Below are positions 5,046 to 5,330 of a stretch of DNA of 5,330 bases, one piece after another. How positions within the stretch are numbered: the stretch's first letter is position 1; each line of letters opens with the position of its first letter. The notes under the pieces are model-generated. The model saw only the letters and a list, made by a program, of their open reading frames with translations. It was not told where the DNA came from and did no database searches. A program made the translations under genes and the position numbers. The stretch covers positions 1 to 5,330 of the forward strand of contig CAZJAK010000117.1 in the NCBI GenBank assembly GCA_964543935.1, given 5' to 3'. This DNA comes from JAAYDK01 sp964543935. GTDB lineage: Bacteria > Spirochaetota > Spirochaetia > Sphaerochaetales > Sphaerochaetaceae.

Positions 5046-5067
5046 AGTGTCAGATAAGTGTCAGATA
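5046..5067 (+). repeat. Tandem 11-bp repeat before the integrase gene
   Basis: AGTGTCAGATA is present twice with no gap and no mismatch (5046-5056, 5057-5067). It lies between the tRNA-Arg end and the integrase start. Short direct repeats in this position are typical arm-type binding sites for the N-terminal domain of tyrosine integrases; the assignment rests on that analogy. Confidence 0.55.
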
Positions 5068-5089
5068 GATGCTTATTGGGGAGGAGAAA

Positions 5090-5281
5090 TTGAGTCGGTA
5101 TTCGCTTTTCAAACGAGGCAAGGTTTTCTACGAACAAATTAAGAATCCCGAGACTGGAAAGTATTTTTCTGCTCGACCCACCGGTCAATCAGATGAGACG
5201 GAAGCACTCCTGGTGGTATCGGATTGGCTGAAAAATGGATTGCCTGAAAAGGAGAATCTACATCAGATTTATCATCGATGA
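5090..5281 (+). pseudogene. Truncated tyrosine-type integrase, N-terminal fragment
   Basis: A 63-codon open frame resembling the N-terminal DNA-binding region of tyrosine integrases: SRYSLFKRGKVFYEQIKN (2-19), PETGKYFSARPTG (20-32), and a helix with SDWLKNGLP (44-52). A full integrase needs 300 or more residues, including core-binding and catalytic (R..H..R..Y) domains, none of which is present before the TGA at 5279-5281. The start chosen is TTG at 5090 because GGGGAGGAG (5078-5086) precedes it closely and homologues begin near RYSLFKRG. An ATG at 5069 is in frame but would place that site inside the gene. The DNA is AT-richer than the rest of the window. The stop may mark decay of the element, or the reading frame may resume beyond the window. 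I am fairly sure of the integrase resemblance and less sure that the gene is dead. Confidence 0.6.
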
Positions 5282-5330
5282 AGAGGACTATGTTGTTTGA
5301 ATCAAACAAGCAATCTTCAACTCTCCCCTT
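5282..5330 (+). other. Right edge after the integrase stop
   Basis: An ATG at 5278 overlaps the integrase stop (ATGA) and opens a frame to the window edge (MKRTMLFESN onwards), but no ribosome-binding site is suitably placed. The integrase frame itself is also open after the TGA up to the edge. Neither stretch is long enough to identify. Confidence 0.25.

Noticed and set aside
4952..5188. - strand frame across the tRNA-Arg end and integrase fragment
   Set aside because: It runs through the tRNA and has no family resemblance, whereas the + strand integrase reading matches a known domain.
1..5330. CRISPR array or toxin-antitoxin pair
   Set aside because: No regularly spaced repeats exist; the only tandem repeat is 2 x 11 bases without spacers, and no paired small genes with such signatures are seen.

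Overview
This window is bacterial chromosome from an anaerobe, and the gene content is all anaerobe-type Fe-S and Mo cofactor chemistry. The endonuclease III sequence and the style of the integrase fragment remind me of Spirochaetota (Sphaerochaeta/Treponema relatives). That placement is recollection of family resemblance, not a search, and is only moderately secure.

Bases 164-4103 hold one tight seven-gene operon on the + strand. In order: a NifX/NifB-type cofactor-binding protein, a small Gly-rich DUF5320-type protein, a second NifX/NifB-type protein, two tandem MinD-like P-loop ATPases each with an inserted two-cluster ferredoxin module, an Mrp/NBP35 ATPase, and a third NifX/NifB-type protein. 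Neighbouring genes overlap or lie within 17 bases, so they are probably translated together. The set resembles the orange protein (ORP) system of Desulfovibrio, in which MinD-like Fe-S ATPases, Mrp and a NifX-like protein binding a Mo-Cu-S cluster are encoded in two divergent sigma-54-dependent operons. Here all parts lie in one direction. A near-perfect sigma-54 -24/-12 element (136-152) sits directly before the first gene and agrees with that parallel. The likely common job is ATP-dependent assembly or handling of a metal-sulfur cluster in the cytoplasm; the actual metal and client protein cannot be read from the sequence.

Bases 4072-4743 on the - strand encode endonuclease III (nth), converging on the operon and overlapping its last gene by 32 bases. 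The 4744-4824 gap holds overlapping divergent promoters, one for nth and one for two tRNA genes, tRNA-Pro(UGG) and tRNA-Arg(UCU).

From the 3' end of tRNA-Arg onwards the DNA becomes AT-richer and looks like an integrated element. It has an 8-base copy of the tRNA end, a perfect tandem 11-base repeat, and the N-terminal piece of a tyrosine-type integrase that stops after 63 codons. Two pairing defects in tRNA-Arg both lie in its 3' part, as expected if the element supplied that end of the gene.

Bases 1-135 contain no gene I can support, only two weak inverted repeats that could be activator sites.
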